In this document: piece after piece, positions 19,686-31,846 of the stretch
How positions within the stretch are numbered: position 1 is the first letter of the stretch
How the letters are laid out: every line of letters starts with the position of its first letter
Assembly: GCA_003546025.1 (NCBI GenBank)
Contig: QPKB01000001.1
Coordinates: forward strand, 35,828,684 to 35,892,683
DNA from: Camphora micrantha
Lineage: Eukaryota; Streptophyta; Magnoliopsida; Laurales; Lauraceae
Direction of reading: 5' to 3'
Length of the DNA stretch: 64,000 bases
Notes under the pieces: model-generated
Database searches by the model: none
The model's input: only the letters and a program-made list of their open reading frames with translations
What the model was told of the DNA's origin: nothing
Program-made: the position numbers and the translations under genes

Positions 19686-22601
19686 TGTCACGGCCCTGAA
19701 CCCGATTAGTAATTTTTAACCAGATCCGGGGTGTGAAATTTAGGGCTAATTAAAAATTTTGCCCATAAAGCCCAAGGATTGAAGTCCGCTGTGAGGATTG
19801 TGTAGTTGGGCCTCATTAACAAATTAATCAATGGGACTTATCCTATAAACACAACATTAACCTGTAGAAATATCAAAGCAAGTCCGGTATTCATCCCATT
19901 ATAAATATTCAAGTTTCAAAAGATAAGACATATAAAGTTTATAACATCAGGACCATCCCAAACCAAGGTCATGGCACAAAAGATAAACAATATTGATAGA
20001 CAAGTCCAAAAGATCTAAACCAAAAGATGAAGTGAGGTGGCACGACAAAAGATGTCCCCGTGTAACGCGCACTAGTGCCGGGAGTGATGACCCTAAGCTA
20101 CGTCATCGGCACCCCACTCTCGTACCTCGTCCTCCTCCCCCTATTGAGGATCCTCTGGGATTGCCTCGGCATCCGGGTCGGTGTAATAGTAGTAGATGTC
20201 ATATACACACCATGGAATAAAGGATCAACAACATGTTGGCAAGGAGATAAGCAATATACATTATTCATAACATGTTTCAAACGAGAATAAAGACAAGTAC
20301 ATGATTATAAGATAGCAAGGTACAAGTTAGGCATGAAAGCATGAGTAATACGAGAATCAAGTAGCAATAGAAATCATAGCAAGATAAACAAGAATAATCA
20401 TCCATGAAATTCAATGCCAAGCAAGAGGAGACTCCGAGGATGTCCTAGCCAACTCACGGGGGTATAGGTGACGTCCGAGCCAACTACGAATACAAAAAGT
20501 CTGGCTCTAGGGGGATCCTAGCTCCCGGTCCTAGGAATAGCAGTACGGTCCTAGCCCACTCCCAGCTATTCGCGCCATGGGCACCGTCCAAAGCCGACTG
20601 CCCATCCTAGTGTCCGGTATCCGGCCCACTAGCTGGTCATGAATGCAAGATGATGATGATGGTTTATATGCGACACAAGTTCCAAGACAAATACACGTTG
20701 ATAGGTTCTCAAGTACAAGATAAGAAGTTGAGGGCTACTCCAAGTCAAGCTGAGATATAAGTCAAATTCCAAGTTCCATAAGTAGTTCTCTTTCAAGTGT
20801 ATCCACACGTGTTCATCAATACGAGACAAAGGCACCTAAGAATACACTCTAAGTCCGGTCAAATCCTAATTCTACAAGTTAAGCTATAAGTTTTACAAGT
20901 ATTCAAGATAGAGTGTACAAGGTACGACAAGCTACAAATACAAGATTCGCGAGTCAAGAGTGAAGAACAAGTCAATGTTAGGTCAAGAGTTGTCCACCGT
21001 GTACCGAACGTATCCCCAACGGAGTACGTATGGAGAATGAGTCAATGGTGTCCTAGTTTGGCAGGCCCATGGTGTACGGAAGTTTTTTGGACACTAATTA
21101 ACTCGATTCCACACGCATTCGGCCAAGTTACGTCAATATATGAAAAATTCCGAACAACCACCAAAGCACACCAAGCCAAATGTGCTCCGTTTTCATTTTC
21201 CCCAATTGGTCATGCAAGGGTAGTGTCAATAGGTTCCAACCTAGGGTCTAAACTAGGTTTAGAATCCCTTTCCAAAGAGATAAGGGCTTGGTTCATTGAT
21301 CCAATACCCACTTCCTTTCCCAATCTCTGAACATCAAGACAAGTATATCATTGGATTCTACGTCTCAAGGGCTTTCCGACAATATATATAACTCCAAATT
21401 CCGACGAACTGGTCAAAAGTTATGGCTTCCAAAAGATGACCAATTTAATTCCCCATGCAGGTTTCCGGCGTCCGGATGCCCGAAAGTAGCATGGATGGGC
21501 ATCATGGGCGCCTTGTGCTTCTATCTTCTAGTGTTCGGACGCCAACCCCCAGCGTCCGGACGCCCGGAGGCAGAAACCTCCCAGGATTCCTCGATTTTGC
21601 TGGATTTTTGATCTCATTCCTTCCAAACCATTTCCCACCAAATTCAAGCCTTTTCAAAGGTTGTTACCTGCACAAAACTGAGCCACCATGCTCTCCTCCA
21701 AACCACAATCCATTAATTTTCCAACCCACCCATTTCAAGTTCATTAACCAAATTACCTAATTAATATGTGAAATCCAGCATAAACAAAAACAAGCTTGGA
21801 ATTTGAGATTTTCTAGACAATTGCATCATCAAGAATGAAAGTAAACACATGCATGGACAACACTTATAACTGATATACTTGCCTTCACCAAAGAGAATGA
21901 AAGAGATGAAAATTGAGAGAGAAATGGAGGAGAGCTCTCCACACACACATACCCAAACCAACACTCCAAGGCCTCTCTCCTACACTCAAAGATCACCAAG
22001 GAAGAAGGAAAAAAAAAAAAAAAGAGTCCATCAACATGCAAGACATTAACAGCAAGGAGGGAGAAAATTAGAGAGGAAGGAGTTGAGGAAAACTTACCAA
22101 ACTTAGATCAAAAGGTAGAGGAAGAAGAGTGAAGAAGTGAAGCTCTCCCAACAGCATGCACTCTGAAATGAAGGAGGAAGCAACGAATGAATAGTTACTG
22201 GGATGGGTTGAGTTGATTTAAAATGAAAGTGGAGGAGGAAAAGACCAAAATGTTCATTTGAGTGAAATGAGGGAAATGTGGTTATTTGGGGAACTTCGAG
22301 GCATCGAATCGCGACGAGTTGAGAACGAAAAGTGACGAGCGCGACGAGATCTTTCCAATGAACCCAAATTCGGTGAAAACTGAATTTTCCAGAAAAATGA
22401 CTAATTTTACTATTAATCTCAACTAATCCCCTATTAAAACTAATCGCACTCGGAATCAAACGAAACTTCACAAACCGCTTTCTAATGATAAAAGAAACTC
22501 TCTTAGCCACTATACCTGCCTAATTAGCTAGAATCACAATTAATTGGGCTAATGGCCAATATTAAAAAATTAAACACCCTATTAAGGTCGGGGACCTAAC
22601 A
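19686..22601 (-). mobile_element. Solo LTR, gypsy (Tekay-like), 2,916 bp
   Basis: Runs TGTCACGG...CCTAACA on the plus strand and is flanked by perfect 5-bp duplications GTATA (19681-19685 and 22602-22606). No internal region, so it is a recombined solo LTR. Its ends resemble those of S2 in this window. It holds a TCCGGA palindrome array at 21467-21567. It lies in intron 1 of the DCD-kelch gene, in the same orientation as the gene, between exon 1 and exon 2. Confidence 0.92.
21467..21567. repeat. TCCGGA-cored word cluster in solo LTR
   Basis: Words GGCGTCCGGATGCCC (21467), GTGTTCGGACGCC (21531) and GCGTCCGGACGCCCGG (21552) are each near-palindromic, in an otherwise AT-rich LTR. Confidence 0.8.
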
Positions 22602-22812
22602 GTATATCATCAAGACATCAACCAAACAGGACTAAAGTGCAACTTACCAAAGAGCTTAGACAAACACTCGGCCAATGTTTGGTGCTTGCAGCTGAAGATT
22701 ACCCGCCTAGATCACCTTTCCTTTGATTTCTAGCAGACGTACTAGAACTCACTGTTGTAGGGTAAGGAGTCATTTCATTTACGATAATAGTCTGTGTCCT
22801 TCCCGCCCCCAT

Positions 22813-24606
22813 TCTGCTGCTTCAAAAATAAAAACAAAACAAAATAAAATAAAGAAGTATTATCTCAAAATAGCTTTTACCACTCTAAAACAATAAAGAG
22901 AGCATAAATAATAACCTAATTAAAACATCAAGAAAAGCAGAAGTAGGATCTAACATTAACAATGGGTGCTTTACGCCAAATTTCACCAAGATAGATGCAT
23001 TATGGGTTCAATACATGATCAAAACAAACAAATAGTTCAACACACATATGCAACATAATTCAACCCGTGAGCAAACCAAAAAGTACAGAAGAAGGGAGGA
23101 AAAACCAGAACCTTCTGGTTTTCTACTTAAATAGGCTCTCTCTCTCTCTCTCTCGTTCTTTTTAATGGTAATAGGCTAAAAGCATTACATATGTCAGAAT
23201 GGCGTAGTATCTCGCCATTCAAAGAAAACCTCCAAATGTTTGAAATCAAGACTCCTTTAAACTGATACCAATTTGATACAAGATCACTCAATCTTTGAAA
23301 TATTTAGGTAAATAAATTGACAGAATTTGGTAAAGCCAAATTGCACCCAATAAACAGGGGATGGTGCAACTTAAACCTTTAGTTCCTACACAGTGGTTTA
23401 TCAAACAATGTCAACGGCAACTCAGAATACCACCCATACGACCAAGTCGGAAATCAGAAATAAACCAAAAGTAATAGATAGTTAATAAAGGTATAAACCA
23501 CAGACATGGATAGGGTTTAAACTCACAAAACAGAATACACGCATAACAAGATGGATTTCTTACAGTAAAAAAAATGCATATTTAACAACTATTGAGAAGC
23601 ACAACATCAAGATTCCTTAATCCTGACCCGCTTCAACTTCCATATGATCTATTCTACCAAAAAACCAATAGAGAAAGAAAAAAAACTACCATATGATATC
23701 TAAAAAAAACTACCATATGATATCTATCGATAGCTCTTTACAAAGGTGGTTTCTTCTTAACCGATAATGCCATTAAACACTTCATCATAGTGAAACCTCA
23801 AATCCAAAATCCAACTTAAAATACTGAATAAAACTTTGATGATTTCATAGTACTATCCAAGAGGGACTGTCAAAAGATTTAGGGCACGTTTGTATACACA
23901 CCATTTCCGCAGAAAGAGGAAATTGTCATGTTAGCCAATTCCATGGAAAAAGAGTTCCGTGGAAGGATCGAAGTTCATGTTTGGTGCAAAAAAAATTTCA
24001 TCAATGAATTGATGCTATCGTTGTTTGGTGCAGCTGCGGATTCCTCGCTGAAAACTATTTTTCTTTGTTTGGTGCAACAATTTTCCACTAAAAAAATAAA
24101 TCATTTTTTTAGAACTTTCAAAAAAGAGAAAATAAGATATAAAAAAAAAAAGTCCAACACAATGAAAATAAAAATTTTCATCATTAGAAACATATATAAA
24201 GTTATAACATTATTTCATGAGTCAAAAGGCTAGAGCTCTGCTTCCCAAACCAGAAAGAAAACCATGATGATTAAAACTTCAACCTTCTAATAGCCCTCAA
24301 AGCGATTGATTCATTATATCACCGATCTGAATAATTAAGTCCACTGACACGTGGATTCTTGTTATTGTTCTTTTTTTTTCCAAAATAAGACTTAAATAAA
24401 TCTTCTGTAAGAATTTATTTATTGTAGATGGTCTTCATTTTCTCAATGATAATATACAGAATTGGAAGTATAACATCCGAAAGATTGAGTATACTTCCAA
24501 AAAAGGACATACCCCTTCAATACAATATGAAACGAAAATATAAAAAGGTACTAACTATCATCTAGAAACTACATGCCTTATAGAGTTATACAAAATATCA
24601 ATATTA
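22813..24606 (-). other. Host non-coding DNA upstream of DCD-kelch exon 1
   Basis: No gene seen. On the minus strand the bases just before the ATG exon are a T-rich tract ending GAAG at about 22820, like a 3' splice site, so exon 1 may follow a 5' UTR intron. It also holds a (CT)n run (23136-23154), a perfect hairpin at 23101-23122 (AAAACCAGAA, CC, TTCTGGTTTT) and, from about 23880, repeated GTTTGGTGCA words that may be a decayed MITE. Confidence 0.5.
23136..23154. repeat. (CT)n microsatellite
   Basis: Nineteen bases of alternating CT; GA on the sense strand of the DCD-kelch gene. Confidence 0.95.
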
Positions 24607-26192
24607 TCAATATTCAGTGATGGGAATTTCCAAACTTTTGCTTATGAGTTTACTAATATGCATAGTCTCGGGATGAAGAAAAGAGAAATGCACTTTCTCA
24701 TAATTTGTAATCACTGCATGAATTCTTTTAGCTTGAAACCGCATAGTCCATTCAGATTGGGCTGGATGACGTAGAATTTGCTGTAGAGAAGAGTCAGCCT
24801 CAATAGTAAGTAACAAAACCATTACTGGAATGAGATTCAGAATTTGAAATACCACCTCATAGTAATTCAGCATTGGCACTATACGACCTTGCAAAGGTTG
24901 GTGTAGGTCCCTCCACGTAATTCCAATCAAGGTATGACTAGTGGGCACAATGGAAAGACGCCAGCCATGAATTCTCTCAGCTACGGGTCTTGGAATATGC
25001 ACTTGGTCAGTAGAAGGAACGTTCCAATGACATTGAATACTAGTTGGTACGGTGATACCAAGGTAGAGAGCCTTAGTATTTACCACTTGAATAATTTGTT
25101 GTACCACAAAACTACTTGATTTTGCCATCATCCGGAAAATCCTTGCATTTCTTTTTGCCCACACATGCAAAACAAAAGCATTAAAGAGAAGCTTACCAAG
25201 TGTTATAGCTCCATCACTTTGCTGATCTAAACGAGATATGACTGAAAGAAGAAGTTCTTGAGTGTCAATGCAGCTGATTGGTACCAAGTCCAATTTAACA
25301 AGAATCCTTTGCCAAATCTCTTGAGAATAGGGACAATAAATCATGAGATGTGAGGTTGTCTCCCATGTGCTATCACAAAGAACACGGCAAGAGTCACAGT
25401 CAACATTTTTCTGAAGAAGGAAATCCTTTATTTTTTGTCTTCCGTGTAGCATCCAAGCACACACTGAATGCTTTTTAATACACCCTTTGAACCATATTGC
25501 TGAAGTCCACTGAATATGCTGGTTAGGGATGTTACATATTAACTTGTAGGAAGATTTCAAAGAAAATTGACCCCGCTCTTCTCGTGTCCAAACAATTTCA
25601 TCATCAAACATATGCCAAGGAACAATCTCACTGGGGATTTTTTGGAAGATATCCATCAACACAGACGATGTTGGGTTTGGAGGTGCTATCCATCATGAAG
25701 AAACCTACTAACCCTGATGTCAGTGCCCATGCGTAGATCATAAATTGCTCTTTCACCATATTGACCTTTAACCGACCCCCACTGAGCCATGGGTCAGTCC
25801 AAAAGTGTGTGAGCCGCCCATTCCCAATCAAAAATTTTATGTGAGGTAGCGCATAAGGTCTGAGAGCTAAGATACCTTTCCAACCCCAAGAAGCACCTGT
25901 TGGAATTGAAATATCCTCAAAGGAAGTTCCTTTCAAATACCTTGCATTAATCCAGATATTCCAGCATGTTTGTTTGTTAATGACAATATCCCATACCTGC
26001 CTAAGAAGTGCAGCCTTGTCGATTCCAAAGATAGATCGAATGCCAAGTCCTCCCATATTGCTTGGCTGGCATATGGAGCTCCAAGCTATGGGATGAATGT
26101 AATGAGTAGACCAGCAGTTCCAAAAAAAATCCCTAACCTGGTGATCTAAAGCATGCAAGGTTGCTTGAGGGAGCAAAAATACAATTGCCCAG
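24607..26192 (-). pseudogene. LINE (L1-type), 3' half, separated from its 5' half at 56695
   Basis: Two overlapping frames (26176-25628 and 25662-24607) give the C-terminal part of a plant L1 ORF2. The first has MGGLGIRSI and WKGILALRPY-like text seen after RT. The second has the zinc-binding RVT tail (WTREERGQFSLKSSYKL, then WTSAIWF and a Cys/His pattern C..C..HLMIYCP). The upper boundary is the S1 insertion: the codons for W-A-I-V-F continue exactly from the sequence ending at 56695 once the insert and one CCCAG copy are removed. A frameshift separates the two frames. No clear poly(A) tail is visible at the left. Confidence 0.88.
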
Positions 26193-26370
26193 TGTCGCGA
26201 CCCTGAACCGGGTTAGCGACCAAGGGGCACACCTAATCCAGGATCGGGCGACGATGATGGTGCCATGTGTATTTCTTTATTTGGCTATCTCTACGTACAC
26301 GGATTAAAGAAGGACATTACATCCATTCACGTGATTTCCCATAGGCTTTCGTATTGAGGATTGTCGGATG
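26193..26370 (-). mobile_element. Solo LTR S1, left segment
   Basis: Starts TGTCGCGACCC after TSD copy CCCAG (26188-26192) and resembles the first part of S2 (37767 on). It stops at GGATG (26366-26370), where element M begins. It continues at 53723. Confidence 0.85.
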
Positions 26371-26381
26371 TGAATTCCGAA

Positions 26382-26406
26382 CCCCCCCCCCCCCCCCCCC
26401 CCCCCC
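26382..26406. repeat. C25 homopolymer
   Basis: Twenty-five consecutive C, 11 bases inside the M terminus. G25 on the element's sense strand. Length may be inexact in the assembly. Confidence 0.9.
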
Positions 26407-27226
26407 GCGCACATGGCTTGGGAAATCTCCATTTATCTATATATGCTATTTAAATTTTACATTGAAAATGAGGATTCCGACTACCTTCAAAATCAACGGA
26501 TCACGATCGCCAGCTACGGTAACGGCCGTAACACCGTTCTTCGACGGAAGCCGAAGAAAAATAAATGGGAGAAAATAAGTGGGTCGGTTCTTCTTCTCAT
26601 CTAATGTGCTGCCGGCAACACACGACGGTTGTCCAGTCACATTAATTTGGGTCTCTTTGATATAGGGTCAATTCAGGGTTATGAGTTAAAGTCTAAATAA
26701 AGGTTAATCCTCACACAGCTTAATCATAGTGCATCCAAGTAAGATAAAATAATTAAAGTAAAGAAAATAAAGGGGGGAGGTGCCAAATATTTAAGAAGAG
26801 GACCGGCTCTGTTCCCGGGAACCCCCTTCTAATCCCTTGGCAAAATAGGGTTTAAAGGCTGACTTTTCAAACCAAAGTGATGATGCAAATGAGGCTTTGA
26901 CTTGTGATTTCTGTGCTTTTTGTGTGCCATACACGAGTGATAGAAGTGAGAGACCAATGGGCCGTAATTAATTGAAGGTGGCAGATGGGCCAGTGCTTGT
27001 TTTAGGGAGGCCGATGGGCCATGATTGATTAGAAGAAGTGTGTGCAAAATCACTCATCTCATCTCGTCATTCTCATTTATTCAATTTTGGAAATCAGTTC
27101 TTCATTCCCTTTTATTATTAAGTTCGATTAAATATCTGGCCCCTGAGGTGGAGGAAGGAATAAAAGAAAAATGTTTTTAGGTTTATTTTGTTGGTTTTAT
27201 AGTTTTTATAGATTTTTTATATTAGG

Positions 27227-27537
27227 TGTCACAGCCTCGCCCAACTCAGCATGAAATTGTCCGCTTTGGCCCACGTGCACGCGCGAGGACTTCCCAGGAG
27301 GTCACCCATCCTAGTACTGCTCCCGCCCAAGCACGCTTAACTTCGGAGTTCTTACGGTTTCCGGGGCCGCACGGTTTTAAAATGCCTCATACTAAGTTAG
27401 TACGGAGTTTGACTTATAAGCCCAGGGTCAGGACTTGGATATTTCCAATGCGGGCTAACGGAGACTCACCGTTTGAAGCCTTTGGTTGACACGCTACGCC
27501 CCGTGGTTAAGGGTGCCGCCCAGACCAAGTTGTCACA
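27227..27537. mobile_element. Cassandra-like TRIM solo LTR, 311 bp, with 5S rRNA segment
   Basis: Runs TGTCACAGCC...TTGTCACA and is flanked by perfect TTAGG duplications (27222-27226 and 27538-27542). It contains a 5S rRNA-derived core on the minus strand, the hallmark of Cassandra TRIM LTRs. No second LTR or interior is present. Confidence 0.88.
27284..27352 (-). pseudogene. 5S rRNA-derived segment inside the TRIM LTR
   Basis: The minus strand matches roughly the second two-thirds of plant 5S rRNA, including the internal pol III promoter: A-box-like AAGTTAAGCGTGCTTGGGC (27325-27343), the intermediate element GTACTAGG, and C-box GGATGGGTGACCTCCTGGG (27293-27311). The 5' third is replaced by other sequence, so this is not a functional 5S gene. 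Confidence 0.9.
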
Positions 27538-27953
27538 TTAGGCTAGAAGGGCCTAACTAGGGGATTTTATTTGAATTTACGTGATTAGTGCTTTATTACT
27601 GATCATCGGATTAACCCTAACCTAAGGTCCTAGACCGCCCACATCAGCTCTCCCGGTCCCCTAACGGAACAAGAAAAGTGATGGGACGAAACCTAATGCT
27701 CCAATCTACCTAATGGAGGAATCCAATCTAATCCTAGATTGTGGACAACCTAAGCTTGATGGTTCTCCGCCTAAGTGGCTTGTTGGATAAGATCATAATT
27801 GGTTTGATTTATTTTTAAGTTGTGGTTTGATTAATTGTTATTTAGGGATATTTTAAGGTTCTGATTAATGTATTTTAGGGTCTGGAGTTTTAGGTCTTAT
27901 TTCAAACGATGAAAAGATGTCAAAATCGGCGAAACAAGATCGGCGGAGGACTT

Positions 27954-28740
27954 GGGCACACCTGTGGTGGCGCCTAGGTCACTCTGGTGACTTGGGAGTG
28001 CAGGCAGTCGTGCCCAAGTACTAGGTCCTGCGTGGTTTGGCTAGTGACGACAGTATCGATGTTAATTTCAAAATTCAAGGAGTTTTGCTAAGAGTAAGTT
28101 TCTAATCTGATGTTATTTTATGTTCTAGGTTGGTTTATCTTAATGATCTTAAGTCCGGAACTCGAAACGCGACTGAAGTTCATAACTCAGGCTAGACAAA
28201 GGACTTGGGCGCACCTGTGTGGGCGCTCAAGTGGTAATTTGGTGTTCTTTTGGTCTTGTGACTAGATTCAAGGTTCCGGATGGGTTTGAGTTGATTATAT
28301 TTTTTATTTCAGGAATGTTATTAATTCTATGAAGGTTTTAAAATGTTGATTCGGGTTAAGATTTAAAGTGAATGGAGATTCAGTGGTCCCGGGGGTGGAA
28401 TGGGACTTGGGTGCATCTGAGTAGGCGCCTAAGTGTTTTTGGGAGACTTGGGCGCACCTGTGGTGGCGCCCAAGTGTTTGGTTCGTTGGTTTTGGCTCTT
28501 TTCGAGATTCTTCCGCTTGAATTAAGGTTTTCAAATGTTCTATGTCAATAGATCTGTATCGCGAGTTGGTCTTAGGTCTTTGTTCTTTAAGTGTGACGGT
28601 AGTCGAAGTTCGTAAGATGAAACGCAACCAAATTGAGTTTCGGGGTCGAACCAGGGGGGTTGGGCGCACCTGTGTGGGCACCTAGGTTTCTTGGGTGACT
28701 TGGGCACACTTGTAGTGGCGCCCAAGTGTTTGGCTACTAG
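27954..28740. repeat. Hairpin-word array in M LTR, block 1
   Basis: Seven words of the type ACTTGGGCGC, about 10-base loop, GCGCCCAAGT. The unit at 28446-28475 has a perfect 10-bp stem. Others near 27954, 28202, 28410, 28658 and 28697 carry one to three changes. Confidence 0.88.
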
Positions 28741-29589
28741 GTAGCTACGGGTTCGATGATTTCTAGGGTATTTCTAGGTCGGCTTCACATACTCTAATTC
28801 GTTTCTAGGTTGGGGAATGTTTTTATTCTCGGGTTATGACTTGTCTATCGTTTTAATTGTGTTTTGATTGGGGTCTTAACTAGGGATTGGTGACTAGGGT
28901 TTTATTGATTAGGGTTTGAGTTAAAGGTTTGTTGATCAAGCTTATTAATTAGGGTTTGGATTAATTAGGGGTTTTGACTTATTTAGGTTTATTAATTAGG
29001 ATTTTAATTAAGGTTTTGTTAATTAGGATTTTGAATTAAAGATTTGTTGATTAGGGTTTTGTTTGTTAGGGATTGCTTAAAGTTTTTTTTTAATTAAGGG
29101 TTGGAGTTAGAGATTTTAATTAAGGTTTGAATTAAGGTTCAAATTATAGTATTAATCAGGGTTTGGAAATTTGGATTTAGATTGATGATTCTTACTTATT
29201 AAGGTTGAAATAGATGTTTTAATTAGGTGTCTTAAACAGTGGTTTTTTTTAGATTAAGGTTGATTAAGTTTATTAATTTACTTAGGCGCAAATAGAATAA
29301 CCTAGGATCATCTACTTAACGTCTACTTTTTTTTATATGGATTTTTTCTATTTCTTTTAATTTTTTTTTATTCTCTTCTCTAATTACTAAAAGGTAAGAT
29401 GAGAAGGGAAGAGTTTTATGGTTTTATGATTTTTTTTGGTATTTTATGCAATGTAACCTAACATAAAGTATTGATGATTTGATAGTTCGAAGTTCAGAAG
29501 TTTATCAATCAATCAAAGTTATCACAAAGATTCAACGGCAAGCTAAATGAAATGAAAAATGTAGAAAATGCTGACCGGAAGGCTAAATG

Positions 29590-30092
29590 GAGACCTGGGC
29601 GCACACACAGGAGTGCCCAAGTGTCCCTTGGCAAAGACTTGGGCGCCCATGTACCTCATTTTTCCGTCTTTTCTTTCCCTTCCTTTTTGGGCAATATACT
29701 TGGTCCTCTTTCACTTCTTTCAATATTTTTTTTTTACTGATCTGAAGGCTTTGATATCAAATTATATAAAGAGAAACCCGGATTAGAGAGACAAAATGGA
29801 AGCGATACGAAAACCGGGATCAAAACCTTATTCCAGAGACTTGGGCGCACCTGTCTATGCGCCCAAGTGCTTTTCCTTCACTTTTTTCCCTTCTTTTTCT
29901 TTAGTAATAAATTTGGTATTCTCTCGATGCCTTTCACACGATTCAAAATGCAAAGTTACATATCTGAAGGCTAAGATATCAACTTATATGAGAATGGACT
30001 CGTATCTAAGAAGGAAAATGCACGCGAAACGGAAAATCGGGGTCGAAACCCTAACTTTGGACTTGGGCGCACCTGCAGGGGCGCCCAAATAC
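29590..30092. repeat. Hairpin-word array in M LTR, block 2, in tandem repeats of about 210 bp
   Basis: Hairpin words near 29592, 29636, 29839 and 30060, each at the same place within a tandem unit that also contains GGCTTTGATATCAA and GAGAAACCCGG-like words. Confidence 0.85.
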
Positions 30093-30698
30093 TTTTTTGC
30101 ACTTTTTTCCTCTTTTATTTCTTTTTTCAATGCTTTTCGCGTGATTTGGAGCCTAAAGTCATAGATTTGAGGTTCTAATATCAACTAGTGTAAGACCCCG
30201 ACTCGAGTTACCTCGATTAGTACTGTTTAAGTTGTGTGTTAGTTCTAAGTTTGATTAGTGGATTTTGGTTTAGTTGGGATTAGAATAGCTTTTGTTGTAG
30301 TTTTGGGGATTTTTGGAGTGCCTTGGTACTTAGTGGGGCCATTTGGGGGTTCCTTTTTATGAATTTGCGTTTACTTAGGGGATTATCCGAGATTCCAATG
30401 GTTTTCAATTTAATCCCATTTTACTCATCTTGTTAATCTCCACAACTTTCATGTTGATCTCGTTCCCGTTCGAAACCCCGAAACCCGACTTTCCTAGTAT
30501 AGAGGGCAAAACAGTCTTCTTACACTAAATCTATACCCAAAATTTGATATTCCTGAAACCCGCGAAACATATACTTTTTGAAAACTAGAAATTTCGACGA
30601 ACAACTTTTCCTTCTTCGTCGAATTCATCCGAGGTCCCGAAAACCGTTATTTCAGCCCCACAAGATTTCTTAGGGGGTGGAGCCCACTCCCAATTGCT

Positions 30699-30705
30699 TT
30701 ATAAG
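30699..30705 (+). promoter_or_regulatory. TATA box of T 5' LTR
   Basis: TTATAAG, about 510 bp into the LTR. Equivalents occur at 41972 (T 3' LTR), 40437-40445 (S2, TATATAAGG), 56150-56158 (S1, TATATAAAG) and 62776-62784, always followed by GAACCC- or GGTGA-like text. Confidence 0.65.
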
Positions 30706-31556
30706 AGAACCCTTCTTCTCCTTTCCCCTTTTCTAGCTCAAAAGAATCCTAACCTAGGGTTTTTCCTTTTCTCTTCTTCCTTTTGCTTCTCCATCCCCAA
30801 ATCTCCACCCAACTTGCACAAATTGAAGAATGGATATCACCATCTCCTTCCTCTTCACTAGAACTTTCCATTAGTATCATTTTTGGAGAAAACCTCCCAT
30901 CCCAAGACCTTCCTTGAGCTAATCTTATGTCTTTGAAGAACCCTCATGTAAGTAATATTTTCCCTCTTTTGATATTGTGTTGCTAATAGAAACTCACTTT
31001 TCATTATTGGAGCTTTTCCTTCTTGTTCATTGTTTTGACCATTTTTAGGGTTTTTATTTGGGGGTTTTGTTTGTAGCTTGGATCTTTGGCTTCGAGGTGT
31101 GATTAGAGTGTTTAGAGCTTGATTTCTTGATTAGAGACCAAAGGCAAGTGGATGATTTGATATTTTGAACATGAAATGTTTTTATGAGAAATGTGTTGAT
31201 TTTGTCATCTCTATTCATACTATTCTTGATTTACATACTTTTGAAATAAATGCACATGAATGAGTTGGTTGATTGTTAACTCTTGAAGCATTGCCTTTAT
31301 GACCTCTCATTTATTATTTATTTGTAGTATAAATGAATCCTTGTGATTTGGTGGATTTTCTCATCTCTTTGTGGTTGAATGTGATTGAGAAGAAGTTGTT
31401 TGGATTAAATGTTTAATGAAGTTTTGAGGGGGGTTTTGGATGATGTTTGTAAGGAGTTTTGAGCCTCTCATTTTGGTGGAGGAATGAGGCTCAAAGGTAT
31501 TGTAAGAAGAGGAAGATGGGAAGAAGGAGAGATGTCCCGGAATCAGTTCCTAGACA

Positions 31557-31846
31557 GTTCGCTCGAACGAACTTGACAGGTCGCTCGAGCGACTTGTCCA
31601 GAAAAGGATTTCGAACCATTCCAGTAGACAGTTCGCTCGAGCGAACGTTACTTCGCTTGAACGAACCCTCCCAGAACTCATTTCCTGAGAGTCGTTAGTT
31701 CGAGCACATGATTGATTCGCTCGAGCCAACCTGAACTGGACAAGTTCGCTCGAGCGAACCTCAGCTCGCTCAAGCAAACCCTTCCAGAAAGCCATTCTAG
31801 AGACCACTTCGCTCGAGCGAACCTCTGGTTCGCTCGAGCGATGGGT
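31557..31846. repeat. CTCGAG-cored palindrome array, T 5' LTR
   Basis: About nine copies of GTTCGCTCGAGCGAAC, a perfect 16-bp palindrome, or variants, near 31557, 31580, 31629, 31651, 31708, 31743, 31764, 31806 and 31829, separated by AT-rich or CCAGAA-containing spacers. Confidence 0.92.

Larger units (their letters stand above)
16061..22812 (-). pseudogene. DCD-domain and kelch-repeat protein gene, broken
   Basis: Host gene on the minus strand. Exon 1 (22812-22648) starts with MGAGR, typical of plant DCD-kelch proteins, and ends in a clean GTAAGT donor with VIFSCKH and AECLSKLFG. Exon 2 (18353 to about 18175) continues with LPAPHFSYVKK and PLFLFNYSDRKLHG, the DCD core. Exon 3 (about 18030-17324) has CQPL, FWFELDHSQ and a Ser/Asp-rich linker, ending at GTAAGT. 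Exon 4 (about 16400 to the gap at 16061) has a coiled segment and a kelch repeat (LIYLIGGFDGTSWL, DIYVIGG). DCD proteins are linked to stress and cell-death responses in plants. Breaks: one base missing in exon 1 at LGG/VIF; seven extra bases (GTATCTT) near the exon 2 donor; an in-frame TAA in the kelch exon near 16135; the rest lost at the gap. The exon 2-3 junction is unresolved. Sequencing error could explain some of the breaks. Confidence 0.82.
26371..30188 (-). repeat. M 3' LTR, segment A
   Basis: From the M terminus to the T insertion. It includes a C25 run, AT-rich spacers built of TTAGGGTTT-like words (28880-29270), and tandem units of about 205-220 bp (starting about 29560, 29772 and 29990, continuing at 44674) that each carry one or two hairpin words. 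Confidence 0.78.

Noticed and set aside
23880..24240. MITE beginning TAGGGCACGTTTG with a partner terminus near 58970-59037
   Set aside because: The TTTGGTGC and AGGGCA words are suggestive but I could not define both ends or a target duplication.
27284..27352. Functional 5S rRNA gene
   Set aside because: The first third of 5S is missing and the segment is framed by TRIM LTR ends with a target duplication.
27954..30092. Regularly spaced repeats that look a little like a CRISPR array
   Set aside because: The words are inverted repeats in a plant LTR, spacers are irregular and shared between both LTRs, and no cas gene is present.
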